Shown in pieces: positions 15,630 through 23,271 of a DNA stretch of 64,000 nucleotides. Position 1 is the stretch's first letter, and the number at the start of each line of letters is the position of its first letter. The DNA comes from Caulobacter radicis. GTDB taxonomy: Bacteria > Pseudomonadota > Alphaproteobacteria > Caulobacterales > Caulobacteraceae. Below the pieces are notes generated by a model. It ran no database searches and was not told the DNA's origin. It saw only the letters and a program-made list of their open reading frames with translations. The stretch is from assembly GCF_003094615.1 (NCBI RefSeq), contig NZ_QDKO01000041.1:1-64000 (forward strand), given 5' to 3'. The translations under genes were made by a program, and so were the position numbers.

Positions 15630-17477
15630 TCAATCCTCGGCCTCGTCCGGCTCGATCGGCGCGGGTTCGGGGGCCAGGACCTTGCGGATCTCGACGATCT
15701 CGGTGCCCGGGAAGGCCGACAGCACCGAGGCCACGAACGGGTCGGACTTGATGGCGGCCAGGGCTTCGCGCTCCTCGCGCTTCTGGCGTTCCATCAGGCT
15801 TTCGGCCCCGCCGCCGCCCTCGGCGGCGATCAGCCAGGGCTGGCCGGTCCATTCCTTCAGCGCGCGGACCAGGCGGCCGGCCAGGTTCCCCGGCGCGCCG
15901 GGGGCGGCCTCGAAGGTGATGGCGCCGGGGCGGAAGCTGATCGGGCGGACATATTGCTCGACGTCTAGCCTCAGCCCGATGTCGCGCTTTTCGGCGATCA
16001 GCTTCAGCACGTCGTCGAACGAGGCCAGCACGGGGGCGGCCGGGGCGGCGCCGACGGCGGCCATGGCGCGCGGCGCGGCCGAGACCGCTCCGCCCGGCGC
16101 CGCGCCGCCTCCGACTGCGACGCCGCCGCCCGGACCACCCGGATTGCCGCCGTCGCGCAGGACCTTCAGCGCATCCTCCGGACCCGGCAGGTCGGCGGCG
16201 TAGCACAGGCGGATGATCGCCATCTCGGCGGCGGCCATGGCGTCGGGCGCGCGGCGCACCTCGTCATGGGCCTTGAGCAGCATCTGCCACAGGCGCGCCA
16301 TGGTCCCGGCGCTGGTCTGGGCGCCGACCGAGGTCAGGCGCGCGGCCTGCTCCTTGGGCATCGACAGGGCCTCCGGGCCCAGCGCCTTGGCCACCGAGGC
16401 GGCGTGGCTGTGGTCCAGGAGGTCGAGCATCACCACCACCGGGTCGGCGCCGAAGCCCCACAGCTGGCGGAAGGTGGTCAGGGCCTCGCCCGGCTTGCCG
16501 CTCATCACCTGTTCGAAGAGAGCGATGGTCTGGCTGCGGTCGGCCAGGCCCAGCATGTCGCGCACGACGGCGGCGGTGACCGTCTGGCCGCGCTCGGTCT
16601 GGACGATGGCCTGGTCGAGCAGCGAAAGGCCGTCACGGGCCGAGCCCTCGGCCGCGCGGGCGATCAGGGCCAGGGCGTCGGGATCGATCCTGGCGCCTTC
16701 GCGCTGCGAGATGCGGTCGAAGTGCCTGGCCAGCACGTCCGGCTCGATCCGGCGCAGGTCGAAGCGCTGGGTGCGCGACAGGATCGTCACCGGAACTTTT
16801 CGGATCTCGGTGGTGGCGAAGATGAACTTGGCGTGCGGCGGCGGCTCTTCCAGCGTCTTCAGCAGCGCGTTGAACGCGGCCGTCGACAGCATGTGCACTT
16901 CGTCGATGATGTAGACCTTGTAGCGCGCCTCGACCGGGGCGTAGCGCACCCCGTCCAGCAGCTCGCGCATCTCGTCGACCTTGGTGCGGCTGGCGGCGTC
17001 GAGCTCCAGCACGTCCATGTGCCGGCCCTCGATGATGGCCCGGCAGTGGCGGCCTTCGGTGGAAAGGTCGACCGACGGGCCGTGGACGGTGTCGCTCTCG
17101 TAGTTCAGGGCCCGGGCCAGCAGGCGGGCGGTGGTGGTCTTGCCGACCCCGCGAACGCCGGTGAGCATGAAGGCGTGGGCGATGCGGCCGGTCGAGAAGG
17201 CGTTGGCCAGGGTGCGGACCATGGCCTCCTGGCCGATCAGGTCCTCGAAGGTGCGCGGGCGGTACTTGCGGGCCAGCACGGTATAGGCCGCGCCGGCCTC
17301 TTCCGGTTCGGGCTCGGGCAGGGGCTTGGCCGCGATCGGGGCCGCCATGGGCGCGGGCGCCGGCGCCTCGCCGAAGATGTCGGCCGTGTTCTCGTCTCGC
17401 TCGGGCGCTTCCTCGCGATCGAACGCGGGCTCGTCCCAGGGCGGAGCGGAATCGGGCGTGAGGTCGTGGTCGGCCAT
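15630..17477 (-). CDS. dnaX: DNA polymerase III subunit gamma/tau
   Basis: Clamp-loader ATPase of the replisome, 615 residues. After an acidic/Pro-rich N-terminal extension (about 60 residues) come YRPRTFEDLIGQ, Walker A GVRGVGKTTTAR near residue 107, the Walker B-type YIIDEVHMLS, sensor FIFATTEIRKVP and SRC-like SRTQRFDLRR. The four-Cys zinc module seen in E. coli between Walker A and B is absent, as in other alphaproteobacteria that I recall. A Gly-rich tract (NPGGPGGGVAVGGG, near residue 450) separates domain III from the tau-specific tail. In C. crescentus shorter DnaX forms are reported to arise by ClpXP processing rather than frameshifting. It is followed by ybaB. Confidence 0.97.
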   Translation of the reverse strand: MADHDLTPDSAPPWDEPAFDREEAPERDENTADIFGEAPAPAPMAAPIAAKPLPEPEPEEAGAAYTVLARKYRPRTFEDLIGQEAMVRTLANAFSTGRIAHAFMLTGVRGVGKTTTARLLARALNYESDTVHGPSVDLSTEGRHCRAIIEGRHMDVLELDAASRTKVDEMRELLDGVRYAPVEARYKVYIIDEVHMLSTAAFNALLKTLEEPPPHAKFIFATTEIRKVPVTILSRTQRFDLRRIEPDVLARHFDRISQREGARIDPDALALIARAAEGSARDGLSLLDQAIVQTERGQTVTAAVVRDMLGLADRSQTIALFEQVMSGKPGEALTTFRQLWGFGADPVVVMLDLLDHSHAASVAKALGPEALSMPKEQAARLTSVGAQTSAGTMARLWQMLLKAHDEVRRAPDAMAAAEMAIIRLCYAADLPGPEDALKVLRDGGNPGGPGGGVAVGGGAAPGGAVSAAPRAMAAVGAAPAAPVLASFDDVLKLIAEKRDIGLRLDVEQYVRPISFRPGAITFEAAPGAPGNLAGRLVRALKEWTGQPWLIAAEGGGGAESLMERQKREEREALAAIKSDPFVASVLSAFPGTEIVEIRKVLAPEPAPIEPDEAED

Positions 17478-17563
17478 GGGCGCAGTCTAGAGCGTCGGCG
17501 GTCGCGGCAAAAGGCTCGCGCGCGCTTGCTGGCGCGGATGCTGACGGATTTTCGGGGCAAGGT

Positions 17564-17657
17564 GGAGACCGGCGGGCGACCCGAGGGTGATCTCGTTGTG
17601 GCTGCTGCCTTCCGGCCCTGACCAGGTTGGCGAGGCCATCGTCCGTCGCCGATCTCC
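17564..17657 (-). ncRNA. ffs: Small signal recognition particle RNA (4.5S RNA)
   Basis: RNA component of the signal recognition particle, partner of Ffh. The minus strand holds the conserved apical domain GGTCAGGGCCGGAAGGCAGC then AGCC, with the GGAA tetraloop flanked by the symmetric and asymmetric loops. The ends pair: GGAGATCGGCGAC at the 5' side with GTCGCCCGCCGGTCTCC at the 3' side, a long hairpin of about 94 bases. The ends are set by this pairing and could be off by a few bases. A well-spaced -35/-10 pair precedes it. It lies 87 bases upstream of dnaX on the same strand, a common alphaproteobacterial order. Confidence 0.93.
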
Positions 17658-17664
17658 GAGGGGG

Positions 17665-17693
17665 TATATCGCGACTCATCGCGCGATATGCAA
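17665..17693 (-). promoter_or_regulatory. Promoter of ffs
   Basis: On the minus strand TTGCAT, exactly 17 bases, then GATATA, with the first paired base of the SRP RNA 8 bases further on. The spacing fits a stable RNA promoter and supports the chosen 5' end. Confidence 0.6.
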
Positions 17694-17803
17694 GCGCCAA
17701 GCGCTCCGCGTCATGACGACTCTTCGCCGCGACCCGTCGCTGGGCGGGCGCCGAGCGTCAAAACCCCTTACACTTTCGGCGGTCAGCCTCTACAGAATCA
17801 GCC

Positions 17804-18748
17804 ATGCCGCTTTCCGAGATCGTCAACATCTTCGCGGGCAACCCGCTGGACCGCGCCGGCGAGCGCCGAGGCGACGCCAGCTGGATCGCCGAGAAGCTGG
17901 AGGACCCCCAGTCCCTGGCCGTGGCCGTGTGGAACGGCAAGGTCCTGATCGAGGACTCGCCTTCAGCCGATGAAGAGCCGACCGGCGTCCAGATCGCCTA
18001 CCTGCGCGCCGACATGGCCAGGGAACTGGCCGGCACCGACGAGCGCCTGCTGTTCATGGGCCTGTGGAAGGACATCGCCGTCTTCGCCGTCGACCTGGAG
18101 GGCGCGGCCGATCCGTCCGAGGGCGCGCTCCAGGGGCTTGGCCGGTTCGAGGACCTGCGCGGCGCGGCCGCGACCCTGCCCGCGCCCGACGCCGGCATCC
18201 TGGCCACCGCCAAGTCGATGTTCGAATGGCGGCGCAAGCACCCGTTCTGCGCCAACTGCGGCAACAAGAGCGACATCGCCGACGGCGGCTGGAAGCGCAT
18301 CTGCCCGTCCTGCCACGCCGAGCACTTCCCGCGCACCGACCCGGTGGCGATCATGCTGGCCGTGCACGGCGGCAAGTGCCTGCTGGGCCGCCAGGCGGCC
18401 TGGCCCGCCGGCATGTTCTCGGCCCTGGCCGGCTTCGTCGAGCCTGGCGAGACCATCGAGGAGGCCTGCGCCCGCGAGCTGAAGGAAGAGGCCGGCCTGG
18501 TCGCCACCAAGGTCCGCTACCACTCCAGCCAGCCCTGGCCGTTCCCCGCTTCGCTGATGATGGGCATGATCGCCGAGGTCGACAGCGACCAGGCCGCCCC
18601 CGACCAGACCGAACTGGAAGCCGTCCGCTGGTTCGACAAGGACGAGGCGAAAGCCCTGATCCGCGGCGAGATCGACGACGCCTTCGCGCCCCCGACCCTG
18701 GCCATCGCGCACCAGCTGATCAAGACCTGGTGCGAGAGCGAGGGGTGA
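17804..18748 (+). CDS. nudC: NAD(+)/NADH pyrophosphatase NudC
   Basis: Hydrolyses NAD(H) and can remove NAD caps from RNA 5' ends. The 314-residue product has an N-terminal beta domain, a zinc ribbon (CANCGNKSDI and CPSCHAEHFPRTDP, near residues 149-175), then the Nudix box GFVEPGETIEEACARELKEE followed by AGL. The NudC-specific SQPWPFPASLM comes after the box. Length matches the alphaproteobacterial NudC form with a full N-terminal domain. It is convergent with the MAPEG gene, with a hairpin between them. Confidence 0.96.
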   Translation: MPLSEIVNIFAGNPLDRAGERRGDASWIAEKLEDPQSLAVAVWNGKVLIEDSPSADEEPTGVQIAYLRADMARELAGTDERLLFMGLWKDIAVFAVDLEGAADPSEGALQGLGRFEDLRGAAATLPAPDAGILATAKSMFEWRRKHPFCANCGNKSDIADGGWKRICPSCHAEHFPRTDPVAIMLAVHGGKCLLGRQAAWPAGMFSALAGFVEPGETIEEACARELKEEAGLVATKVRYHSSQPWPFPASLMMGMIAEVDSDQAAPDQTELEAVRWFDKDEAKALIRGEIDDAFAPPTLAIAHQLIKTWCESEG

Positions 18749-18759
18749 GCAGGCCTCCC

Positions 18760-18790
18760 GAGCCCTCTCTCTCTCGAAGAGAGAGGGCTC
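18760..18790. terminator. Hairpin between convergent nudC and MAPEG genes, family A-like
   Basis: GAGCCCTCTCTCT pairs with AGAGAGAGGGCTC around a short loop. The pairing is long, but no T tract follows on either strand. It uses the same CTCTCTC/GAGAGAG module as family A. Confidence 0.55.
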
Positions 18791-18803
18791 AGGTTTGCGT
18801 CCC

Positions 18804-19220
18804 TCACCCCGCCAGCCTCACCCACTCCCGCGCCACCAGCGCCACCAGCACCAGCGTCGACAGGCCAAACGCCAGGAACCGCGCCATCACGATGTTGACG
18901 CTCGCCTGCACCAGGCTGTGCACGATCCGCAGGGCGACATAGGTCCAGGCCAGCGCCACGGCCGTCCCGTCGCCGTGGCCGGCGACGAAGATCGTCAGGG
19001 CCGCCGCGTAGAAGATCGTCGGCTGCTCCATCAGGTGGTTGTAGTTGTGGGCCGCCTGGCGGGCGGCGTCGGGCAGCACGTCCAGCGCGCCGGGAAAGCG
19101 GGCGTCCTGCGGCTTGATCCCGGCCTTGGTCATCGCCGGCAGCCGCTGGGCGTACATCCACGCCCACATCACCAGCGACCAGCTCACCAGCGCCAGCACC
19201 GGCGCGATCATCGTGTTCAT
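18804..19220 (-). CDS. MAPEG family membrane protein
   Basis: A 138-residue inner-membrane protein with four hydrophobic segments, of the MAPEG superfamily (membrane-associated proteins in eicosanoid and glutathione metabolism). The region ARFPGALDVLPDAARQAAHN then YNHLMEQPTIFYA is typical of bacterial members (the E-x-P motif), and the last segment follows RIVHSLVQASVNIVMARF. The substrate is unknown; bacterial MAPEG proteins are mostly uncharacterised. A start at ATG 19220 gives a first helix immediately. Confidence 0.88.
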   Translation of the reverse strand: MNTMIAPVLALVSWSLVMWAWMYAQRLPAMTKAGIKPQDARFPGALDVLPDAARQAAHNYNHLMEQPTIFYAAALTIFVAGHGDGTAVALAWTYVALRIVHSLVQASVNIVMARFLAFGLSTLVLVALVAREWVRLAG

Positions 19221-19358
19221 CGGTCTTGCCTCCCCAGGCGATTGTCATGAAGCCAGGCTATTGGGCGAGCGCGGATATTTGAAGCCTGCCCCTGGGGACG
19301 GCGTCGTGGCGCGGCGGCGGCCGCAAGGCTAGGCTTGCAGCCCCTGATGGAGAGACCG

Positions 19359-19739
19359 ATGTTGATCGCCTTCGCTTTCGTCGCGGCCCTGGGCGGGCAG
19401 GACGAGCCGCCGGACTTCGCCGGTTCGATCGCCTGCGTCGGCGTCGCCCAGCAGGCGGTCAAGGACATGCGGACGCTCAAGCGCGCGGCCAGGAAGGACC
19501 CCGCGGAACTGGCCCAGCTCGAAAGCATCGACGCGGTCTGGAAGCGGGTGGGTGTCGACGCCGCCCGCTCGGCCGAGGCGACGGCGGCGAGCGAAGGCAA
19601 GACGCCGGCCGAGCAGCACGTTCTTGGGGTCCAGACCCGAAGGGCCTTCGACACCGCGCCGCCCGAACTCAGGAACGCGATGGCCGAGAGCTGCATCTAC
19701 AAGTTCGCCCGCGACGAGTGGGACAAGCGCAACAGGTAG
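19359..19739 (+). CDS. Hypothetical protein, possibly exported
   Basis: A 126-residue product that I do not recognise. The start at ATG 19359 has a good GGAGAG tract 5 bases upstream; earlier in-frame starts (19335 TTG, 19347 ATG) lack one. The N-terminal MLIAFAFVAALGGQDEPP may be a short signal peptide. The rest is helical and charged, with Cys residues in SIACVGVAQQA and MAESCIYKFARDEWD that could pair if the protein is exported. It stands alone between the MAPEG gene and rnhA, convergent with rnhA. Confidence 0.65.
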   Translation: MLIAFAFVAALGGQDEPPDFAGSIACVGVAQQAVKDMRTLKRAARKDPAELAQLESIDAVWKRVGVDAARSAEATAASEGKTPAEQHVLGVQTRRAFDTAPPELRNAMAESCIYKFARDEWDKRNR

Positions 19740-19746
19740 GGCCTGG

Positions 19747-20193
19747 TCAGCGCTTCTTCAGCGTCTCTTCCATGCCGCGGCGGGCCAGTTCGTCGGCGCG
19801 TTCGTTGTGCTCGTGGCCGGCGTGACCCTTGACCCAGCGCCAGTCGACCTCGTGGCGCAGGCGCGCCGCATCCAGGCGCTGCCACAGGTCGACGTTCTTC
19901 ACCGGGCTCTTGTCGGCGGTCTTCCAGCCCTTGGCCTTCCAGCCATGGATCCACTGGGTGACGCCCTTCATCACGTACTGGCTGTCGGTGTGCAGCTCGG
20001 CCTTGGTCGGGCGGTTCAGCGCCTCCAGGGCCATGATCGCGCCCATCAGCTCCATGCGGTTGTTGGTCGTCGCCAGCTCGCCGCCGCAGATCTCCTTGCG
20101 CTTTTCGCCGTACATCAGCACCGCGCCCCAGCCGCCGGGGCCGGGATTACCGCGGCAGGCGCCGTCGGTGTAGATGATCAGCTTCGGGGTCAC
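19747..20193 (-). CDS. rnhA: Ribonuclease HI
   Basis: Cleaves RNA in RNA-DNA hybrids. The 148-residue product has all the active-site carboxylates: Asp in YTDGACRGNPGPGGWGA, Glu in NNRMELMGAI, Asp in LHTDSQYVMKG, and Asp in GHAGHEHNERADELAR (with the conserved His). The start is GTG 20193, preceded by GTGAGG; no in-frame ATG lies closer. It lies 14 bases downstream of thrB on the same strand, the alphaproteobacterial ispH-thrB-rnhA order. Confidence 0.96.
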   Translation of the reverse strand: MTPKLIIYTDGACRGNPGPGGWGAVLMYGEKRKEICGGELATTNNRMELMGAIMALEALNRPTKAELHTDSQYVMKGVTQWIHGWKAKGWKTADKSPVKNVDLWQRLDAARLRHEVDWRWVKGHAGHEHNERADELARRGMEETLKKR

Positions 20194-20207
20194 GACCCAA
20201 TCCTCAC

Positions 20208-21167
20208 TTAAACGCGCCCGAACAGCGACAGGCCCTCGCGGTGGACGGCCAGCTTGCGCTCGTATTCCAACGGGTCCTTCGGACGCACCAGGGCGCCGGC
20301 CGGCGTGGCGTTCCAGTCGGCCAGGCGGGTCAGGAAGAAGCGCATGGCCGCGCCGCGCGCCAGCATCGGCAGGGCGTCGCGCTCGGCCGGGCTCAGGGGG
20401 CGGCGGCGCTCGTAGCCCGCGACCAGGGCCTGGGCTGCGGTGACGTTGAAGCTGCCGTCGGCCTCGAAGCACCACGCGTTCAGGGTCACGGCCACGTCGT
20501 AGGCGTAGGCGTCGTCGCAGGCGAAGTAGAAGTCGATGGTCGCCGCGAACTTGCCGTCGGTCCTGAAGAAGACGTTGTCGGGGAAGTAGTCGGCGTGGAT
20601 CGTGCCCGTGGGCAGATTGCGCGGCCAGGCCAGGGCCATCTCGGCCAGGTCCTTGTCGATCGTCGCGGCCAGGCCCGGCTTCAGGTCCTCGGCGGCCTGG
20701 CGGTGCCTGGAGAACAGCGGGGCCCAGTGCGGCTGGCCAAGATCATTGGCGCGGCGGCCGGCATAGCCTTCGCCGGCCAGGTGCAGCCAGGCCAGGCCTT
20801 CGCCGGCCTCGCGGCAGTGGGCGGGGCTGGGCTTGCGCACCGACAGGCCCGGCATGAACCCGACGATGGCGGCCGGCTTGCCGCGCAGGGTCTTGAGGGT
20901 CTTGCCCGCCTTGTCGGGAACCGGCCGCGCGGACGGGTAGCCGCGATCGGCCAGCCAGCCCAGGAGGTCGAGGAAATAGGGCAGGTCCTCAGGGCGAGCG
21001 CGGCGCTCGTAGACCGTCAGGATGTAGCGGCCCGTCTCCGTCTCCAGCAGGAAGTTGGAGTTCTCCACGCCCTCGGCGATGCCCTTGAACGCCAGCGGGG
21101 CGCCCAGGTCGTACTCGGCCAGGAAGGCTTCGAGCTCTTGGTCGGTGATGTCGGTGTAGACGGCCAT
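20208..21167 (-). CDS. thrB: Homoserine kinase, type II (aminoglycoside phosphotransferase fold)
   Basis: Phosphorylates homoserine in threonine synthesis. The 319-residue product is the kinase type common in alphaproteobacteria, not the GHMP type of E. coli. Motifs include GVENSNFLLETETGRYILTV (nucleotide-binding beta hairpin), the catalytic-loop TIHADYFPDNVFF (HxDxxxxN) near residue 194 and the metal-binding TIDFYFACDD. It is followed by rnhA after 14 bases. Upstream, a pair of family A repeats separates it from ispH. Confidence 0.95.
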   Translation of the reverse strand: MAVYTDITDQELEAFLAEYDLGAPLAFKGIAEGVENSNFLLETETGRYILTVYERRARPEDLPYFLDLLGWLADRGYPSARPVPDKAGKTLKTLRGKPAAIVGFMPGLSVRKPSPAHCREAGEGLAWLHLAGEGYAGRRANDLGQPHWAPLFSRHRQAAEDLKPGLAATIDKDLAEMALAWPRNLPTGTIHADYFPDNVFFRTDGKFAATIDFYFACDDAYAYDVAVTLNAWCFEADGSFNVTAAQALVAGYERRRPLSPAERDALPMLARGAAMRFFLTRLADWNATPAGALVRPKDPLEYERKLAVHREGLSLFGRV

Positions 21168-21215
21168 GGTCGCGGGATGCGGCGCCGCGCGCTGGCGGTC
21201 AAGCGGGGCGGCCCT

Positions 21216-21420
21216 AGAAACCCTCTCTCATCGAGAGAGGGAGGGGCCCGCGCCGAAGGCGTGGGAGGGTGAGAGGTTACAGTCTCGCACAACCAGGCGC
21301 AGAGGTTCGGCCTGCCCCATGCGGCGGAGCACGCAGGGAAAATTGGGCCAAGGGTGAAACCTCTCACCCTCCCACCGCTTCGCGGCGGGCCCCTCCCTCT
21401 CTCTCAGAGAGAGGGGATTT
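21216..21420. repeat. Two family A units in inverted orientation within ispH-thrB
   Basis: Left unit 21216-21279 (ACCCTCTCTCATCGAGAGAG ... GTGGGAGGGTGAGAGGTT) and right unit 21353-21420 (TGAAACCTCTCACCCTCCCA ... CTCTCAGAGAGAGGGG) face each other around about 73 bases. They fill the ispH-thrB gap, and the right unit ends at the ispH stop. Confidence 0.88.
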
Positions 21421-22395
21421 CTAAGCCGTCGTCAGCAGCCGGGGCAGCTTGAACGTCACCGTTTCACGCGCCTCGACCAGTTCTTCGATCTCGATGTCGA
21501 AGTGGCCGCTGATGGCGTCGATGACGCCCTGCACCAGGTCTTCAGGGGCGGAGGCGCCGGCCGTCAGGCCGATGGTCGAAACGCCGTCGAACCAGCTCCA
21601 GTCCAGGCCCGAGGCGTCGTCGATCAGGTAGGCGGCCTTGGCCCCGGCCTTCAGGCCCACTTCCTTCAGGCGCACCGAGTTGGACGAATTGCGCGAGCCG
21701 ACCACCAGAATGAGGTCGGAGGCCTCGGCCAGCATCTTCACCGCGTCCTGGCGGTTGGTGGTGGCGTAGCAGATGTCTTCCTTGTGCGGCGCGGCGATGC
21801 CCGGGAAGCGCTCCTTGAGCATGGCCACGATGTCGGCGGTGTCGTCGACCGACAGGGTGGTCTGGGTCAGGAAGGCCACGTTCGAGGCGTCCTTGGGCTG
21901 CCAGGTCCGCGCGTCGTCGATGTCCTCGATCAGGGCCACCGTGCCCTCGGGCAGCTGGCCCATGGTGCCGACGACCTCGGGGTGGCCGGCGTGGCCGATC
22001 AGCACGATCTCGCGGCCGTTGTCGAAGTGCTTCTGGGCCTCGACGTGCACCTTGGAGACCAGCGGGCAGGTGGCGTCGAGATAGATCATCTGCCGCGACT
22101 TGGCCTCGGCCGGCACCGATTTCGGCACGCCGTGGGCCGAGAACACCACCGGGCGGTCGTCGGGGGCTTCGTTCAGCTCCTCGATGAAGATCGCGCCCAG
22201 GGCTTTGAGCCGATCGACCACGTGGCGGTTGTGGACGATCTCGTGGCGCACATAGACCGGCGCGCCGAACTTCTCGATGGCCCGCTCGACGATCTGGATG
22301 GCCCGGTCGACCCCGGCGCAGAAGCCGCGCGGGCTGGCCAGGAACAGGCGGAGCTTCGGGCGGACCGGGGGATGGATCGGGGCGGGCGTGGTCAT
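21421..22395 (-). CDS. ispH: 4-hydroxy-3-methylbut-2-enyl diphosphate reductase
   Basis: Final enzyme of the MEP isoprenoid pathway, an Fe-S protein making IPP and DMAPP. The 324-residue product carries the three cluster Cys in FCAGVDRAIQIV, DATCPLVSKVHVE and EDICYATTNRQDAV. HEIVHNRHVV, FSAHGVP, IGHAGHPEVVGTMGQ and SRNSSNSVRL are also present. The start at ATG 22395 gives MTTPAPIHPPVRPKLRLFLA; the frame stays open far upstream, antisense to the next gene, but without family similarity. First gene of ispH-thrB-rnhA. Confidence 0.97.
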   Translation of the reverse strand: MTTPAPIHPPVRPKLRLFLASPRGFCAGVDRAIQIVERAIEKFGAPVYVRHEIVHNRHVVDRLKALGAIFIEELNEAPDDRPVVFSAHGVPKSVPAEAKSRQMIYLDATCPLVSKVHVEAQKHFDNGREIVLIGHAGHPEVVGTMGQLPEGTVALIEDIDDARTWQPKDASNVAFLTQTTLSVDDTADIVAMLKERFPGIAAPHKEDICYATTNRQDAVKMLAEASDLILVVGSRNSSNSVRLKEVGLKAGAKAAYLIDDASGLDWSWFDGVSTIGLTAGASAPEDLVQGVIDAISGHFDIEIEELVEARETVTFKLPRLLTTA

Positions 22396-22569
22396 GGCGC
22401 GGAACCTAAGCGTTCGCGCGTCCATGCGCCAGACGTGCCGCGCATGGCGTTTTGACGACCAAGCTGCAACGTGCGCCCGTTGCGAGGTCACGCATATGCC
22501 TTTATCAGGCTGCATGACGCCGGGTGGGGCCTTTCCCTTTCTGGCAATCCTTCTCGAACCGGACGTTTC

Positions 22570-23271
22570 ATGCGCCGCACGCTTTCCGTCGCCTTCAGCG
22601 CCCTGATGGCCCTGTCGATCGCCGTCACCGCCACCAGCGCCTACGCCCAGGGCGGCGGTCGCGGCGGCCAGGGCGGCGGCCAGGAGGACGACGGCTCCAA
22701 GAAGAAGAAGCGCGACGAGGAGTGGAACCAGCCCAAGGCCCCGCTGGCCCAGCTGCGCAACGCCGGTCCGTGCCCCTTCGTGAAGGTGCTGTACGACGCC
22801 AGCCGCTATGTCGAGTTCAAGGGCGGCAAGGAAAGCGCCGCCTCCACCGGCTACACCGGCGAGATCCAGGGCGTGTCCTCGGGCTGCGCCTACAAGAGCG
22901 ACGAGCCGATCAAGATGCAGGTCGAGGTGCTGTTCGCCCTGGGCCGCGGCCCCGAAGCGACCGAGACCCGCAAGACCTACCGCTACTGGGTGGCCGTGAC
23001 CGAGCGCAACAAGTCGGTGCTGGCCAAGGAATATTTCGACCTGCCGATCACCTTCCCGGCCAGCGGCGACCGCGTCTACGCCACCGAGAAGCTGCAGACC
23101 ATCACCATCCCGCGCGCCGAAGCCACGACGAGCGGCAGCAATTTCGAAGTCCTGATCGGCTTCGACGTCACCCCGGAAATGGCCGCCTTCAACCGCGACG
23201 GCAAGCGCTTCCGCGTCAACGCCGGCCAGGCCGCCCAAGCCCAGCAAGCAGGGACTCCTCCTAAGCAATGA
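22570..23271 (+). CDS. Exported protein of unknown function, coupled to argS
   Basis: A 233-residue product with a Sec signal peptide (MRRTLSVAFSALMALSIAVT then ATSAYAQ, cleavage expected after AYA). It is followed by a Gly-rich stretch (GGGRGGQGGGQ) and a charged segment (EDDGSKKKKRDEEW). The main domain (about residues 60-215) is beta-rich with two Cys (GPCPFVKVLYDASRYVEFKG and SSGCAYKSDEPIKM) likely to form a disulfide. I do not recognise the family; the layout fits periplasmic Tat/Sec-exported proteins conserved in Caulobacterales. Its stop overlaps the argS start as ATGA. Confidence 0.78.
   Translation: MRRTLSVAFSALMALSIAVTATSAYAQGGGRGGQGGGQEDDGSKKKKRDEEWNQPKAPLAQLRNAGPCPFVKVLYDASRYVEFKGGKESAASTGYTGEIQGVSSGCAYKSDEPIKMQVEVLFALGRGPEATETRKTYRYWVAVTERNKSVLAKEYFDLPITFPASGDRVYATEKLQTITIPRAEATTSGSNFEVLIGFDVTPEMAAFNRDGKRFRVNAGQAAQAQQAGTPPKQ

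Noticed and set aside
15960..16120. Programmed frameshift site in dnaX producing gamma
   Set aside because: I saw no A-rich slippery heptamer with a following hairpin at the domain III boundary; the Gly-rich tract there fits the reported proteolytic route in Caulobacter better.
22396..23268. Extension of ispH upstream by nearly 300 codons
   Set aside because: It would be antisense to the exported-protein gene and has no similarity to IspH, which starts at ATG 22395.
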